Counted from the stretch's first letter, positions 40,331 to 48,865 are shown. The stretch: DNA of 64,000 nt from Chelatococcus sp. HY11 (GCF_018398335.1 NZ_JAHBRX010000001.1:1178001-1242000), one strand, 5' to 3'. Numbers and translations are program-made. Notes: a model not told the origin generated them from the sequence alone.

Positions 40331-41230
40331 ATGCGTGACGATTTCAGGGAGACAGGCACGGCCGGGCAAGCGCACGAAGCAGCGGACGAAACCCTCGCCG
40401 CTGAGCCACAACGAATCGTCGATACGCATCTGCATCTCATCGAACCCGAGCGCTTCACGTATCCCTGGATTGCGAGCGAGCCGTCGCTGCAACGCACGTT
40501 CGATCTCGAGGCTTACCGGGAAGAAGCTAAGCCGCTGGGGATAACCGCCGCGTTGCATATGGAAGTGGATGTGTCGCCGGGTCTGGTCGAGGCGGAAGCA
40601 GTCCATGTGACGGGTCTCGGTCATCCCATCATCGGTGCCATCGCCGGCTGTCGTCCGGACCTGCCTGATTTTCCCAAACAGGTTGAGAGGCTAGCCGCTC
40701 TTCCTGGCGTCAGGGGTGTCAGGCATGTTTTCCAGGGCAAGCCCCAGATCTATGATAGCCCGCTGCTCGTCGAAAACCTGCGCCGACTGTCATCTCTTGG
40801 CCTGACTTTCGATCTCTGCGTCCTCGGCCATGAGCTGCCTCTGGCGACGGCTCTCGCTGCTCAATGCCCCGAGGTGCAATTCATCCTCGACCATTGCGGC
40901 AAGCCAGGCGCTGGCCCGCTCGATGCCTGGAAGACGGACCTCGCCACCCTCGCGCGCCTGCCGAATGTCGCCTGCAAGTTCTCCGGGCTGATCTCCTACG
41001 CCGCCCCCGTTCACTGGACGCTGCAGGACCTGCGCCCGGCGGCCGAGCATGTGATCTCGACTTTTGGCTGGGACCGGTTGGTCTGGGGCAGCGACTGGCC
41101 GGTCTGCACGCTGACTGGCAGCCTGACCCGCTGGGTGGCGGCAACCCACGTCCTCCTCCGGGGCAGCACACCCGCCGAGCAGGAGAAGCTGCTCGCCACC
41201 AATGCCGAACGGATCTATCGGCTGGCGTGA
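40331..41230 (+). CDS. Amidohydrolase family protein (lactonase-like TIM barrel)
   Basis: About 299 aa of the Amidohydrolase_2 type, which includes L-fuconolactonase, L-rhamnonolactonase and 4-sulfomuconolactone hydrolase. Metal-site motifs: VDTHLHLIEPERF at the N-terminus, VRGVRHVFQG, FILDHCGKPG, and LVWGSDWPVC near the C-terminus. The ATG at 40331 is used; two GTG codons directly before it are alternatives, with a ggggg stretch as ribosome-binding site. It is alone here; a link to the sugar-acid-type cluster 7 kb away is conceivable but unsupported. Confidence 0.85.
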   Translation: MRDDFRETGTAGQAHEAADETLAAEPQRIVDTHLHLIEPERFTYPWIASEPSLQRTFDLEAYREEAKPLGITAALHMEVDVSPGLVEAEAVHVTGLGHPIIGAIAGCRPDLPDFPKQVERLAALPGVRGVRHVFQGKPQIYDSPLLVENLRRLSSLGLTFDLCVLGHELPLATALAAQCPEVQFILDHCGKPGAGPLDAWKTDLATLARLPNVACKFSGLISYAAPVHWTLQDLRPAAEHVISTFGWDRLVWGSDWPVCTLTGSLTRWVAATHVLLRGSTPAEQEKLLATNAERIYRLA

Positions 41231-41273
41231 GGGCCTCCCACCCTGACGAAAGAGAACTAGCGACGATCCCTCC

Positions 41274-41377
41274 GTGTCATCCCCGGCGTCGCGCGGCGAC
41301 GGGAAGGGATCCTTAGGAGCGGATCACGATGATGGCTTCTCTTCCCGGGCTGCTGCGCAGCCCGCCCGGAATGACAC
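41274..41377. repeat. Intergenic palindromic repeat, copy 1
   Basis: About 104 bases bounded by gtgtcat and atgacac, between the convergent amidohydrolase and tex genes. Inside it contains ccccggcg, gggaaggga and a 7-bp hairpin (gggctgc / gcagccc, 41347-41363). The ends, the ccccggcg start and the aagggatcc / cttcccgg parts recur in the element at 47433-47603. It may double as a bidirectional terminator. Confidence 0.65.
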
Positions 41378-41402
41378 CCTTCCGTCATCAGAGCCTGTAC
41401 CG

Positions 41403-43763
41403 TCAGCGGCGCGGTTCGTTGCCGCCCTTCAGGCCAGCGCGACGCAGGGCCTCGGCCATCGCCCCACCTGTTTCCTTCTGGGCAGGCTGCGGACGCTGCG
41501 GCGGGCGTGCGGCCTGGGGCGTGGCCGATCGCGGTGCCTGCCGTTCCGCGCCACCACGCCGGGGTTCCCGCGCAACGTCGTCATCGAGGCGCATGGTCAA
41601 TGCGATGCGCTTGCGCGCCTGGTCGACCTCCAGAACCTTGACGCGCACGATATCACCGGGCTTCGCCACAGCGCGCGGATCCTTCACGAAGGTCGAGGCC
41701 ATCGCCGAGATGTGGACGAGCCCGTCCTGGTGCACGCCGATATCGACGAAGGCACCGAAGGCCGCGACATTGGTGACGACGCCCTCGAGCACCATGCCGG
41801 GCTCGAGATCGCTCAATTTCTCCACGCCCTCGCGGAAGGTCGCGGTCTTGAAGGCCGGGCGCGGGTCACGACCAGGCTTCTCCAGTTCCTTGAGGATATC
41901 GGTCACGGTCGGCAGGCCGAAGGTCTCGTCCGTGAAGCGCGCGGGCTGGATCCCACGCAGCACCGTCGCGTTGCCGATGAGGCCGCGGATATCGCTTTTG
42001 GTCGCCTCCAGGATGCGGCGCACCACCGGATAGGCTTCCGGATGAACACTGGAGGCATCGAGCGGATCATCGCCCTTCGGGATACGCAGGAAGCCGGCCG
42101 CCTGCTCGAAGGCCTTGGGCCCGAGCCGCGCCACCTTCTTGAGATCGCTGCGCTTGCGGAAGGGGCCATTCTCATCGCGGTGCAGCACGATGTTCTGGGC
42201 AAGCCCCTCCCCCACGCCCGAGACGCGGGCAAGCAGTGGCGCGGACGCCGTGTTCACGTCGACGCCGACCGCATTCACGCAATCCTCGACGACGGCATCG
42301 AGCGAGCGTGAGAGTTTCGATTCGGCGAGGTCATGTTGATACTGCCCGACACCGATCGATTTCGGATCGATCTTCACGAGCTCCGCCAGCGGGTCCTGCA
42401 GGCGGCGCGCGATGGAGACCGCGCCACGCAAGGAGACGTCGAGATCCGGCAGTTCCTGCGAGGCATAGGCCGAGGCGGAATAGACCGAGGCGCCGGCTTC
42501 GGACACCATGATCTTGGTGAGCTTGAGGTCGGGATAGCGCTGGATGAGCTCGGCCGCGAGCTTGTCGGTCTCGCGTGACGCCGTGCCATTGCCGATCGCC
42601 ACGAGCTCGACCTTGTGGCGCGCCGCCAGCGCCGCCAGCGTCGCGATCGCCTCGTCCCAGCGCCGCTGCGGCTCATGCGGATAGATGGTCGCTGTTGCCA
42701 CGACGCGCGAGGTCGCGTCCACCACGGCCACCTTCACGCCGGAGCGGAAGCCGGGATCAAGGCCCATGGTGGCGCGGGTGCCGGCCGGCGCCGCCAGCAG
42801 GAGGTCACGCAGGTTGCCGGCGAAGACCTTCACCGCCTCGTCCTCGGCGGCCTGCCACAGCCGGCCGCGCAGGTCCACGCTGATATGGACGAGGATCTTG
42901 GTGCGCCACGCCCAGCGCACAGTCTCTGCCAGCCATCTGTCGCCCGGCCGGCCCTGGTCGATGATGCCGAAGCGATGCGCGATGCGCCGCTCGTAAGTGC
43001 CGGGCTGCGGCGTTCCTCCTTTGACCGCGGGCGGTGCCTCGGGCTCCGGTTCGATGCGGATGTCGAGAAACTCCTCCTTCTCGCCGCGGTAGAGCGCGAG
43101 AATGCGGTGCGACGGCAGCTTCACCAGGGGCTCGCTGAAATCGAAATAGTCCGAGAACTTGGCGCCGGCCGTCTCCTTGCCGTCGCGGACCTTGGAGGTC
43201 ACCTTGCCGCGGGTCCAGACTTCCTCGCGCAGATGGCCGATGAGGTCGGCATCCTCCGAGAAACGTTCGACCAGGATGGCGCGGGCGCCGTCAAGCGCTG
43301 CCTGGATGTCGGCAACTCCCTTGTCGGCATTCACGAAGGCGGCCGCCTGCGTGGACGGATCGAGCGCGGGCTTGGTGAGAAGGGCTTCGGCGAGCGGCCC
43401 CAGCCCCGCCTCGCGGGCGATCTGCGCCTTGGTGCGGCGCTTCGGCTTGAACGGCAGGTAGATGTCCTCAAGCCGCGCCTTGGTATCGGCCGCCTTGATC
43501 GCCGCTTCCAACGCCGCGTCGAGCTTGCCCTGCTCGGTGATGCTGGCGAGGACCGCGGCGCGGCGCTCCTCGAGATCGCGGAGATAGCGAAGCCGTTCAT
43601 CGAGCGTGCGCAGCTGCGCGTCGTCCAGGGCGCCGGTGGCCTCCTTGCGATAGCGGGCGACGAACGGAACCGTCGCTCCTCCGTCCAAGAGATCCACGGC
43701 GGCTGTGACCTGCTTTTCCTGAACGCCCAGCTCGTCGGCGATACGCTGATTGATGGATACCAT
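41403..43763 (-). CDS. tex: Tex-like RNA-binding transcription accessory protein
   Basis: 786 aa from MVSINQRIADELGV, the usual family start; the frame opens at 43799. Tex N-terminal helical domain, then the YqgF/RNase H-like domain (TMGLDPGFRSGVKVAVVD), helix-hairpin-helix motifs (ASAPLLARVSGVGEGLAQNIV) and a C-terminal S1 domain (LEPGMVLEGVVTNVAAFGAF). The tail is Arg/Gln/Pro-rich. Tex proteins bind nucleic acid and the transcription machinery; their exact role is unsettled. Confidence 0.95.
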   Translation of the reverse strand: MVSINQRIADELGVQEKQVTAAVDLLDGGATVPFVARYRKEATGALDDAQLRTLDERLRYLRDLEERRAAVLASITEQGKLDAALEAAIKAADTKARLEDIYLPFKPKRRTKAQIAREAGLGPLAEALLTKPALDPSTQAAAFVNADKGVADIQAALDGARAILVERFSEDADLIGHLREEVWTRGKVTSKVRDGKETAGAKFSDYFDFSEPLVKLPSHRILALYRGEKEEFLDIRIEPEPEAPPAVKGGTPQPGTYERRIAHRFGIIDQGRPGDRWLAETVRWAWRTKILVHISVDLRGRLWQAAEDEAVKVFAGNLRDLLLAAPAGTRATMGLDPGFRSGVKVAVVDATSRVVATATIYPHEPQRRWDEAIATLAALAARHKVELVAIGNGTASRETDKLAAELIQRYPDLKLTKIMVSEAGASVYSASAYASQELPDLDVSLRGAVSIARRLQDPLAELVKIDPKSIGVGQYQHDLAESKLSRSLDAVVEDCVNAVGVDVNTASAPLLARVSGVGEGLAQNIVLHRDENGPFRKRSDLKKVARLGPKAFEQAAGFLRIPKGDDPLDASSVHPEAYPVVRRILEATKSDIRGLIGNATVLRGIQPARFTDETFGLPTVTDILKELEKPGRDPRPAFKTATFREGVEKLSDLEPGMVLEGVVTNVAAFGAFVDIGVHQDGLVHISAMASTFVKDPRAVAKPGDIVRVKVLEVDQARKRIALTMRLDDDVAREPRRGGAERQAPRSATPQAARPPQRPQPAQKETGGAMAEALRRAGLKGGNEPRR

Positions 43764-43998
43764 CGGGCTCCCGCAGTTCCCTTGTGTCACGGTCGTCATT
43801 CCGGAGGATATGAGGCCAGGCCCAAAGGCCGGTCATGGTCTCCGCTATCTCCCCATAGCCAAAGGCCGGGCGCGTGGCCATTTCAAGACCTTGACAGACA
43901 ATCACCTGGCATCGATGGCGGAGCGTTGTGGATTGCTTTACAGCGAACCGAAGCGACAGCACAATTCGCTCCTTTAGTCGACAACGGACATCGCGGCC

Positions 43999-44433
43999 AT
44001 GGCGAACTCAAAGACTGCGGCAGCGCCTCATTCTGCGGCTGCCTCGCCCGCCCGGGGCGTCACGCGCCTCACGCATAACCCGGAGGGACCGGCTGGCCGG
44101 CTCACGATACGCGTTGATCTCGGCCAGCAGGGCGCGCTCGGCCCCGGCAAGATCAGGCTGATGGAGCTCATCAACGAGACCGGCTCCATCTCGGCCGCCG
44201 GCCGCGCCATGGAGATGTCCTATCGCCGCGCCTGGCTCCTCATCGACAGCCTCAACCATGCCTTCCGCGCGCCACTGGTGGCGACACAGCATGGCGGATC
44301 GCGGGGCGGCGGCGCGGTGCTGACACCGCTCGGCCAGGATATCGTCGCGCGCTATCGCCGGCTCGAACGCGCCGCCCATACCGCCGTCGCGGACGATCTC
44401 GATGCCCTGGCCGAGGCTGTGGCGACGGGGTAA
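43999..44433 (+). CDS. ModE-like winged-helix regulator, DNA-binding domain only
   Basis: 144 aa. The LysR-type winged helix of ModE is clear: GPGKIRLMELINETGSISAA, then GRAMEMSYRRAWLLIDSLNH and GGGAVLTPLGQDIVARY. The C-terminal Mop domains that bind molybdate in E. coli ModE are missing; the protein stops shortly after the helix-turn-helix dimerisation region. It converges on modC with 11 bases between the stops. It probably represses modABC through the palindrome at 47351-47382, but how it senses molybdate without Mop domains is unclear. Confidence 0.88.
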   Translation: MANSKTAAAPHSAAASPARGVTRLTHNPEGPAGRLTIRVDLGQQGALGPGKIRLMELINETGSISAAGRAMEMSYRRAWLLIDSLNHAFRAPLVATQHGGSRGGGAVLTPLGQDIVARYRRLERAAHTAVADDLDALAEAVATG

Positions 44434-44444
44434 CGGCACAAGGC

Positions 44445-45575
44445 TCAGTCGGCCGCGTCCGCTGCCGAATGTCCGTCACCCCTGCGCCCCTCCTCTCCGC
44501 GCTCCTCGGGGAGAAACGAAACGGCCTTGACGACGGCGAAGACCGTCTTGCCGGGTGTCAGAGCCAGCCCCTCCAGGGACCGCCGCGTCAACCGCGCCAG
44601 AAGCGGCACGCCACGGCAATCGAGCCGGATATCCACCGCCGCGCCTGTCGCCGCGCCGATTTCGGCGATAACACCTTCAATGACATTGAGCGCGCTGAGC
44701 GCCTCGGGGGCCTTCGTCGCGAGCATGACGTCGCGCGCCCGGATATGAAGGCGGACGGGGGCACCGACCGCCTTGGCGACGGCCGGTATGAAGAGGTCGC
44801 CGGCAGGGGTCGCGACAATCGTCAGGCCATAGGCCGTGTCCTGGGCGGCGACCTTTCCATCGACCACCGCTCCCGCGCCTTCCGGCCCCGTGAGAGGAGA
44901 CAGGTCGAGGCGCTGCATGACATCGGCCGCCGGCCCCGCCGCCGCTACCTCGCCGGCATTGAAAACGACCAGCGTGGTGGCGAGCCGCGCCACCTCGGCG
45001 ACGGAATGGCTGACATAGACGATCGGCAGGCGCATGTCGTCACGCAGGCGCTCGATATAAGGTAGGATCTCGCCCTTCCGGCTCTCGTCGAGGGCAGCCA
45101 GCGGCTCATCCATCAGGAGAAGCCGTGGACTGGCGAGAAGCGCCCGCCCGATGGCGACGCGCTGCTTCTCGCCGCCGGAGAGGCCGGCCGGCCGCCTGTC
45201 GAGCAGGTGGTCGATGCCGAGCATGTCGACGATCGGCTCCATGGCGATGCGCTCGCTGGCCGGCACGAAGCCGCGTCCATAGAGAAGGTTGCGGCGCACG
45301 CTCATATGCGGAAAGAGGCGCGCCTCCTGGAAGACATAGCCCAGGCGCCGGCGATGCTTCGGCACGAAGATGCCGCGATCGGTGTCGACGAGCGTGACGC
45401 CGTCGATCACCACGCGTCCCCGGTCCGGCCGCAGCAGGCCGCCAATGATGTTGATGAGCGAGGTCTTACCCGAGCCCGAACGGCCGAACAGCGCCGTCAC
45501 GCCCGTGCCTCCGCTGAAACGGGCGACGAGTTGAAAGGCGCCGAGCCGGTGGGTGACGTCGATGTCGATGCTCAT
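44445..45575 (-). CDS. modC: Molybdate ABC transporter ATP-binding protein
   Basis: Energises molybdate import; 376 aa. Walker A is FGRSGSGKTSL, Q-loop YVFQEARLFPHMSV, signature LSGGEKQRVAIGRALL, Walker B LLLMDEP, and switch histidine in YVSHSVAEVARL. A TOBE/Mop-like C-terminal domain is present (IEGVIAEIGAATGAAVDIRL). The end is extended with a charged tail (EERGEEGRRGDGHS). It is 25 bases downstream of modB. Confidence 0.96.
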   Translation of the reverse strand: MSIDIDVTHRLGAFQLVARFSGGTGVTALFGRSGSGKTSLINIIGGLLRPDRGRVVIDGVTLVDTDRGIFVPKHRRRLGYVFQEARLFPHMSVRRNLLYGRGFVPASERIAMEPIVDMLGIDHLLDRRPAGLSGGEKQRVAIGRALLASPRLLLMDEPLAALDESRKGEILPYIERLRDDMRLPIVYVSHSVAEVARLATTLVVFNAGEVAAAGPAADVMQRLDLSPLTGPEGAGAVVDGKVAAQDTAYGLTIVATPAGDLFIPAVAKAVGAPVRLHIRARDVMLATKAPEALSALNVIEGVIAEIGAATGAAVDIRLDCRGVPLLARLTRRSLEGLALTPGKTVFAVVKAVSFLPEERGEEGRRGDGHSAADAAD

Positions 45576-45600
45576 GGGCTGCTGTTCATGTCGCCATCGG

Positions 45601-46302
45601 TCACGCGGCCGCGATGCGGCGGGCGACGCCGCGCGCCAGCAACTCAGAGACGAGGAGCGCGGCCATGGCGATCACCACGGCGACGATCGTCAGCCGCATC
45701 GCGCCGGTGTCGCCGCCGGGCACTTGCGTGAAAGTGTAGATCGCCGCCGACAGGGTCTGCGTCTCGCCGGGGATGTTCGACACGAAGGTAATCGTCGCCC
45801 CGAACTCGCCCATGGCCTTGGCGAAGGCAATCACCATACCCGCGATGATGCCCGGCAGGATCAGCGGCAGCGTCACCGTGAGAAACACCCAGACCGGGTT
45901 GGCGCCGAGTGTGCCGGCGGCAACCTCCAGCCGTGTATCGACGGCCTCGATCGACAGGCGAATGGAACGAACCAGAAGCGGGAAGGCCATCACCGCGCAG
46001 GCCAAGGCCGCTCCCGTCCAGCGGAAAGAGAAGACGATGCCGAAATACTGGTCGAGAAAAGCGCCGATCGGCCCCCGGCGTCCGAACAGGATCAGCAGAA
46101 TGAAGCCGGTGACGACCGGCGGCAGCACGAGCGGCAAATGCACGATGCCGTTGAGCAGGGAATGCCCCCAGAAGCGGCCACGCGCGAGCAGGAGCGCGAC
46201 GATGATCCCGAGCGGCAGGCTGGCGATCATCGCCCAGAAGGACACCTTCAGGCTGAGATGGACGGCCGTCCATTCCGCGGGGCTGAGCTCAAGCCAGGAC
46301 AT
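45601..46302 (-). CDS. modB: Molybdate ABC transporter permease
   Basis: Inner-membrane channel subunit of 233 aa with about five helices (hydrophobic runs include VSFWAMIASLPLGIIVALLL and GFILLILFGRRGPIG). The EAA loop reads EVAAGTLGANPVWVFLTVTLP, which contacts ModC. Its 5' side is separated from modA by 207 bases that contain two strong hairpins, so expression relative to modA is probably modulated. Confidence 0.95.
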   Translation of the reverse strand: MSWLELSPAEWTAVHLSLKVSFWAMIASLPLGIIVALLLARGRFWGHSLLNGIVHLPLVLPPVVTGFILLILFGRRGPIGAFLDQYFGIVFSFRWTGAALACAVMAFPLLVRSIRLSIEAVDTRLEVAAGTLGANPVWVFLTVTLPLILPGIIAGMVIAFAKAMGEFGATITFVSNIPGETQTLSAAIYTFTQVPGGDTGAMRLTIVAVVIAMAALLVSELLARGVARRIAAA

Positions 46303-46378
46303 TCATTGAAGCCGTGTTTGGTTTGGACAGGTGGACAGGCCACTGGACATTATCTGAAAGGCTCCGTCCACCATCCAT

Positions 46379-46421
46379 CCTCAACCGTCATCCCCGGCCT
46401 TGCCAGGGATGACGGTTGAGG
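46379..46421. repeat. 16-bp perfect hairpin between modA and modB
   Basis: Stem 46379-46394 pairs perfectly with 46406-46421 around an 11-base loop; the core is ccgtcatccc / gggatgacgg. It includes the gtcatccccggc core seen in the larger intergenic repeats of this window. It lies in the mod transcript between modA and modB, where it could stabilise the modA part or attenuate modB. Confidence 0.8.
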
Positions 46422-46444
46422 AAGTCGATGCCTCACCTGTCGGT

Positions 46445-46467
46445 ATGGCCGGGACAGGCCCGGCCAT
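46445..46467. repeat. Second hairpin between modA and modB
   Basis: Perfect 9-bp stem (atggccggg / cccggccat) with an acagg loop, 43 bases from the modA stop. It is the first hairpin met by transcription leaving modA and could act as a partial terminator or an RNase barrier. Confidence 0.7.
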
Positions 46468-46509
46468 GACGGGCGCGTTCCGTCAGGAGTGCACGACCAG
46501 ATATTGCGC

Positions 46510-47331
46510 CTACTGCGTCGCGGTCTTGCTCATGACCGTAAAGCCTTCTTTCTCGAAAAGGGGCTTCGCCTTCGGCGACTGCAGGTAGGCAAGGAACTCC
46601 GCCGCTTCCGGGTTGCTCGAGTCCTTTGTCAGCGCAATCGGGTAAAGAATTGGCGGATGGGAATTTTCTGGGAACGTGCCGACAATCTTGACCTGCGGAT
46701 CCGCGGCGGCGTCGGTGGCATAAACGATGCCGAGTGGCGCCTCTCCACGCGAGACCAGCAGGAGCGCCGCGCGCACGCTTTCGGCCTGCGCGACCTTCTT
46801 CTCGACGCCAGCCCAGGCACCGAGCTTCTCCAGCGCAGCCTTCCCATACTTGCCGGCCGGCACGGAGGCTGTATCGCCCATGGCAAGCCGCCCGTCGCCG
46901 AGCGCCTTGGCGAGATCAAAGCCCTGTCCGATCTCGATCTTGACCGGGCTGTCCTTCGGCGCGATCAGCACGATGCGGTTGCCGAGAAGCGTCACGCGCG
47001 TATCCGGCTTGATGAGATCCTTCTTGGCCAAGTAGTCCATCCAGTCGAGATCAGCCGACATGAAAATGTCAGCCGGCGCGCCGGATTCGATCTGCTTGGC
47101 AAGCGCCGAGCTCGCCGCATAGGAAACCGTTGCCTGCTTGGAGACCTCGCCCTTCCACTGGGCGTTGATGGCATCGAGCGCGTTCTTGAGGCTTGCCGCC
47201 GCGAATACGACCGGATCCTTGGCGTGCGCGCCAGCCATGCTGCCAAAGCTGACAAGCGCCGCCACGGCGACCGCGCCGGTGAAACGCGCCATGCGAGCCA
47301 GCCGGCCCCGGACATAAAGTTGATCGACCAT
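46510..47331 (-). CDS. modA: Molybdate-binding periplasmic protein
   Basis: Substrate-binding protein of the molybdate ABC importer, 273 aa. A signal peptide (FTGAVAVAALVSFGSMAGAHA) is followed by VVFAAASLKNALDAI, the typical ModA N-terminus with oxyanion-binding Ser; GAPADIFMSADLDWMDYL and GDTASVPAGKYGKAAL are further family signatures. I place the start at ATG 47331 behind ggggag. An upstream in-frame ATG at 47376 is rejected because it falls inside the candidate operator. Confidence 0.94.
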   Translation of the reverse strand: MVDQLYVRGRLARMARFTGAVAVAALVSFGSMAGAHAKDPVVFAAASLKNALDAINAQWKGEVSKQATVSYAASSALAKQIESGAPADIFMSADLDWMDYLAKKDLIKPDTRVTLLGNRIVLIAPKDSPVKIEIGQGFDLAKALGDGRLAMGDTASVPAGKYGKAALEKLGAWAGVEKKVAQAESVRAALLLVSRGEAPLGIVYATDAAADPQVKIVGTFPENSHPPILYPIALTKDSSNPEAAEFLAYLQSPKAKPLFEKEGFTVMSKTATQ

Positions 47332-47350
47332 TGTCGGCTCCCCTGCCTCG

Positions 47351-47382
47351 CTATCGAAATATCTCAATGGATACATCGTTAG
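47351..47382 (-). promoter_or_regulatory. Candidate Mo-box (ModE operator) upstream of modA
   Basis: Imperfect palindrome: ctatcgaaatatc on one side, and the complement of gatacatcgttag, which reads ctaacgatgtatc, on the other. Ten of thirteen positions match. It is AT-rich within a GC-rich region, resembles known alphaproteobacterial Mo-boxes (CG-n-TAT core on each arm), and lies 20 bases upstream of the modA start, where a repressor would block transcription. Confidence 0.7.
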
Positions 47383-47432
47383 CTGATCGCGGCGCAGTTG
47401 GGGAGAGAAAAAAGGCTGTCAGGAAGGTCGGC

Positions 47433-47603
47433 GTGTCATCCCCGGCGGGCTGCCAAGTCGGCAGCTGCTGACTTGGCCTTTCATGGACAGCCCGGCAGCA
47501 GCCGTCTAGTAAGCAGCTCGGAAAGGGTATCCACGAAGCGCGACGGTTGGCTCTTCTGGATTCCCTTCCCGGCCGGTTTCACCGGCCGGGAAGGGAATGA
47601 CAC
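47433..47603. repeat. Intergenic palindromic repeat, copy 2
   Basis: About 171 bases with the same gtgtcatccccggcg and ggaatgacac ends as the copy at 41274-41377. It holds an internal hairpin at 47452-47477 (gccaagtc / gacttggc) and the long hairpin at 47561-47597. It is located between modA and the convergently ending catabolic operon. It looks like a mobile or expanding palindromic element without coding capacity. Confidence 0.65.
47561..47597 (-). terminator. Strong hairpin downstream of the 111-aa protein gene
   Basis: Perfect 16-bp stem (47561-47576 with 47582-47597) and a five-base loop, 40 bases past the last gene of the leftward catabolic operon. No U-run follows, so it is either a Rho-assisted end or part of the palindromic repeat only. 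Confidence 0.6.
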
Positions 47604-47636
47604 GTCACCAATCGTTAGCGCCCTTAAGTGCCGCCC

Positions 47637-47972
47637 TCACGCCTTCAGATGCAGCGTCACAAGCACCGTAATTGCCGCGCCGTCGGGCACATCGGCGGTG
47701 ACACGAAGCCATGTGCCGAAGCGCTCGACGCGGGCAACGCCGATACCGTCCTTCTCGGTCGGCAGGTCGAACTCGGTGCCCTCGGGCGCCCAGCGCATGC
47801 CGTCCGGCGAGATCTCTACGCGGGCGCGGCCCGGCATGCCGGTGACCGGCTTCAAGGCCCGCACGAAGATGGCTGCCTCGTTGGCCCAGCCGGCCTCGTA
47901 GGGCTCCGTCGCGCTCTTGCCCGTCCAGGTTTCGTTGCGCGCCACGATGGCGGCAAAGCTCTCACGCAGCAT
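47637..47972 (-). CDS. Unknown 111-aa protein coupled to the DUF6772-like gene
   Basis: Last gene of the leftward catabolic operon. Its ATG shares one base with the stop of the preceding gene (TGATG), so translation is coupled. The sequence has no membrane segment or signal. It looks like an all-beta domain: WANEAAIFVRALKPVTG, ARVEISPDGMRWAPEG, and alternating-hydrophobic ends WLRVTADVPDGAAITVLVTL. I do not recognise it. A sugar-binding or accessory role beside the DUF6772-like partner is a guess from position alone. Confidence 0.7.
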   Translation of the reverse strand: MLRESFAAIVARNETWTGKSATEPYEAGWANEAAIFVRALKPVTGMPGRARVEISPDGMRWAPEGTEFDLPTEKDGIGVARVERFGTWLRVTADVPDGAAITVLVTLHLKA

Positions 47973-48865
47973 CAGAAGTCTCCCGACAGGCAGACACTAT
48001 CGACATAGAGGAAAGCCCGCTTGTCGGTGTCGGTCTCGGCGAAGAACGCCAGATTCAGCATGCACCAGAGATTCTTCATGGCCGGGATGCGGATGGGCTC
48101 GTAGCCGGACACATCGAACACCCTGTCATTGCAGCGGAAACCGGTGCATTGCATGGTCGCCAGGTCGAAATCGAGGCACAGATAGGTCCAGTTCACCTTG
48201 GTCGGGATTTCGTTGTAGCAGAGGCGCTGCTCACCGCCCGGCAGGTCGACCCACCCCTCCGGCGCCAGGTGATAATGGCTGACCGTCTTGTCGTCGTGAC
48301 CGATGGGCTTGAAGGCTGTGGTCTGCGGCTTGAACTGCCAGCGCTGGACGTGCTTGCCGTCGAGAGCGTTGAGGAAGCGCAGATGCGGCATCACCCGCTC
48401 GCCACCCTCGCCCGCTCCGTCCCCGACCTGGAGATCGTAGAGAAAGCCGAAGGAGCGCACATCCGCCTCGGACAGCTTCAGTTCGTTCGCCTCTGGCTTG
48501 AAGGTGACATAGGCCTCGATGCGGATGGGCCCGGCATGGCGAAAGGTCAGACGCTTGATGGCGACGTTCTGCGCGCCGCGCCTCGGCCGCGTGGCGATCT
48601 TCAGCGCGTAGCTGCCGTCGAAGCTGCCGTGGGAGCCGGCGTCCCAATGCGGCAGCGTCGACAGCATCGGCGACAGATGCTGCGCATAGCCGGGCAGCAT
48701 GCTGTCGAGATCGTCCTCGTAGTTGCCGACAAGCTGCGTCCAGCCGCAGAAGCCCCGGTCGAAGTCGTCGAACGTGATGATCCGGGGCAAGGGATCGAAA
48801 CGGCTCAGCGCCGGATTGGCCATTTGCATGGCCCGCCTGAGGTCGTTCCCGGCGATATCGGTCAT
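47972..48865 (-). CDS. DUF6772-like protein
   Basis: 297 aa, cytoplasmic by sequence. It opens with a family-like PLPRIITFDDFDRGFCGW and continues with GSFDGSYALKIATRP, IKRLTFRHAGPIRIEAYVTF, and ends CMLNLAFFAETDTDKRAFLYVDS. The pattern suggests a beta-jelly-roll (concanavalin-like) fold, as in carbohydrate-binding domains. I assign DUF6772 from memory of its characteristic start; no activity is known. It lies between the ABC permease genes and the unknown 111-aa gene, which points to handling of the imported compound. Confidence 0.65.
   Translation of the reverse strand: MTDIAGNDLRRAMQMANPALSRFDPLPRIITFDDFDRGFCGWTQLVGNYEDDLDSMLPGYAQHLSPMLSTLPHWDAGSHGSFDGSYALKIATRPRRGAQNVAIKRLTFRHAGPIRIEAYVTFKPEANELKLSEADVRSFGFLYDLQVGDGAGEGGERVMPHLRFLNALDGKHVQRWQFKPQTTAFKPIGHDDKTVSHYHLAPEGWVDLPGGEQRLCYNEIPTKVNWTYLCLDFDLATMQCTGFRCNDRVFDVSGYEPIRIPAMKNLWCMLNLAFFAETDTDKRAFLYVDSVCLSGDF

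Noticed and set aside
47332-47376. Upstream in-frame ATG of modA at 47376
   Set aside because: It lies inside the candidate Mo-box palindrome, and the ATG at 47331 has a proper ggggag ribosome-binding site and a better signal-peptide start.
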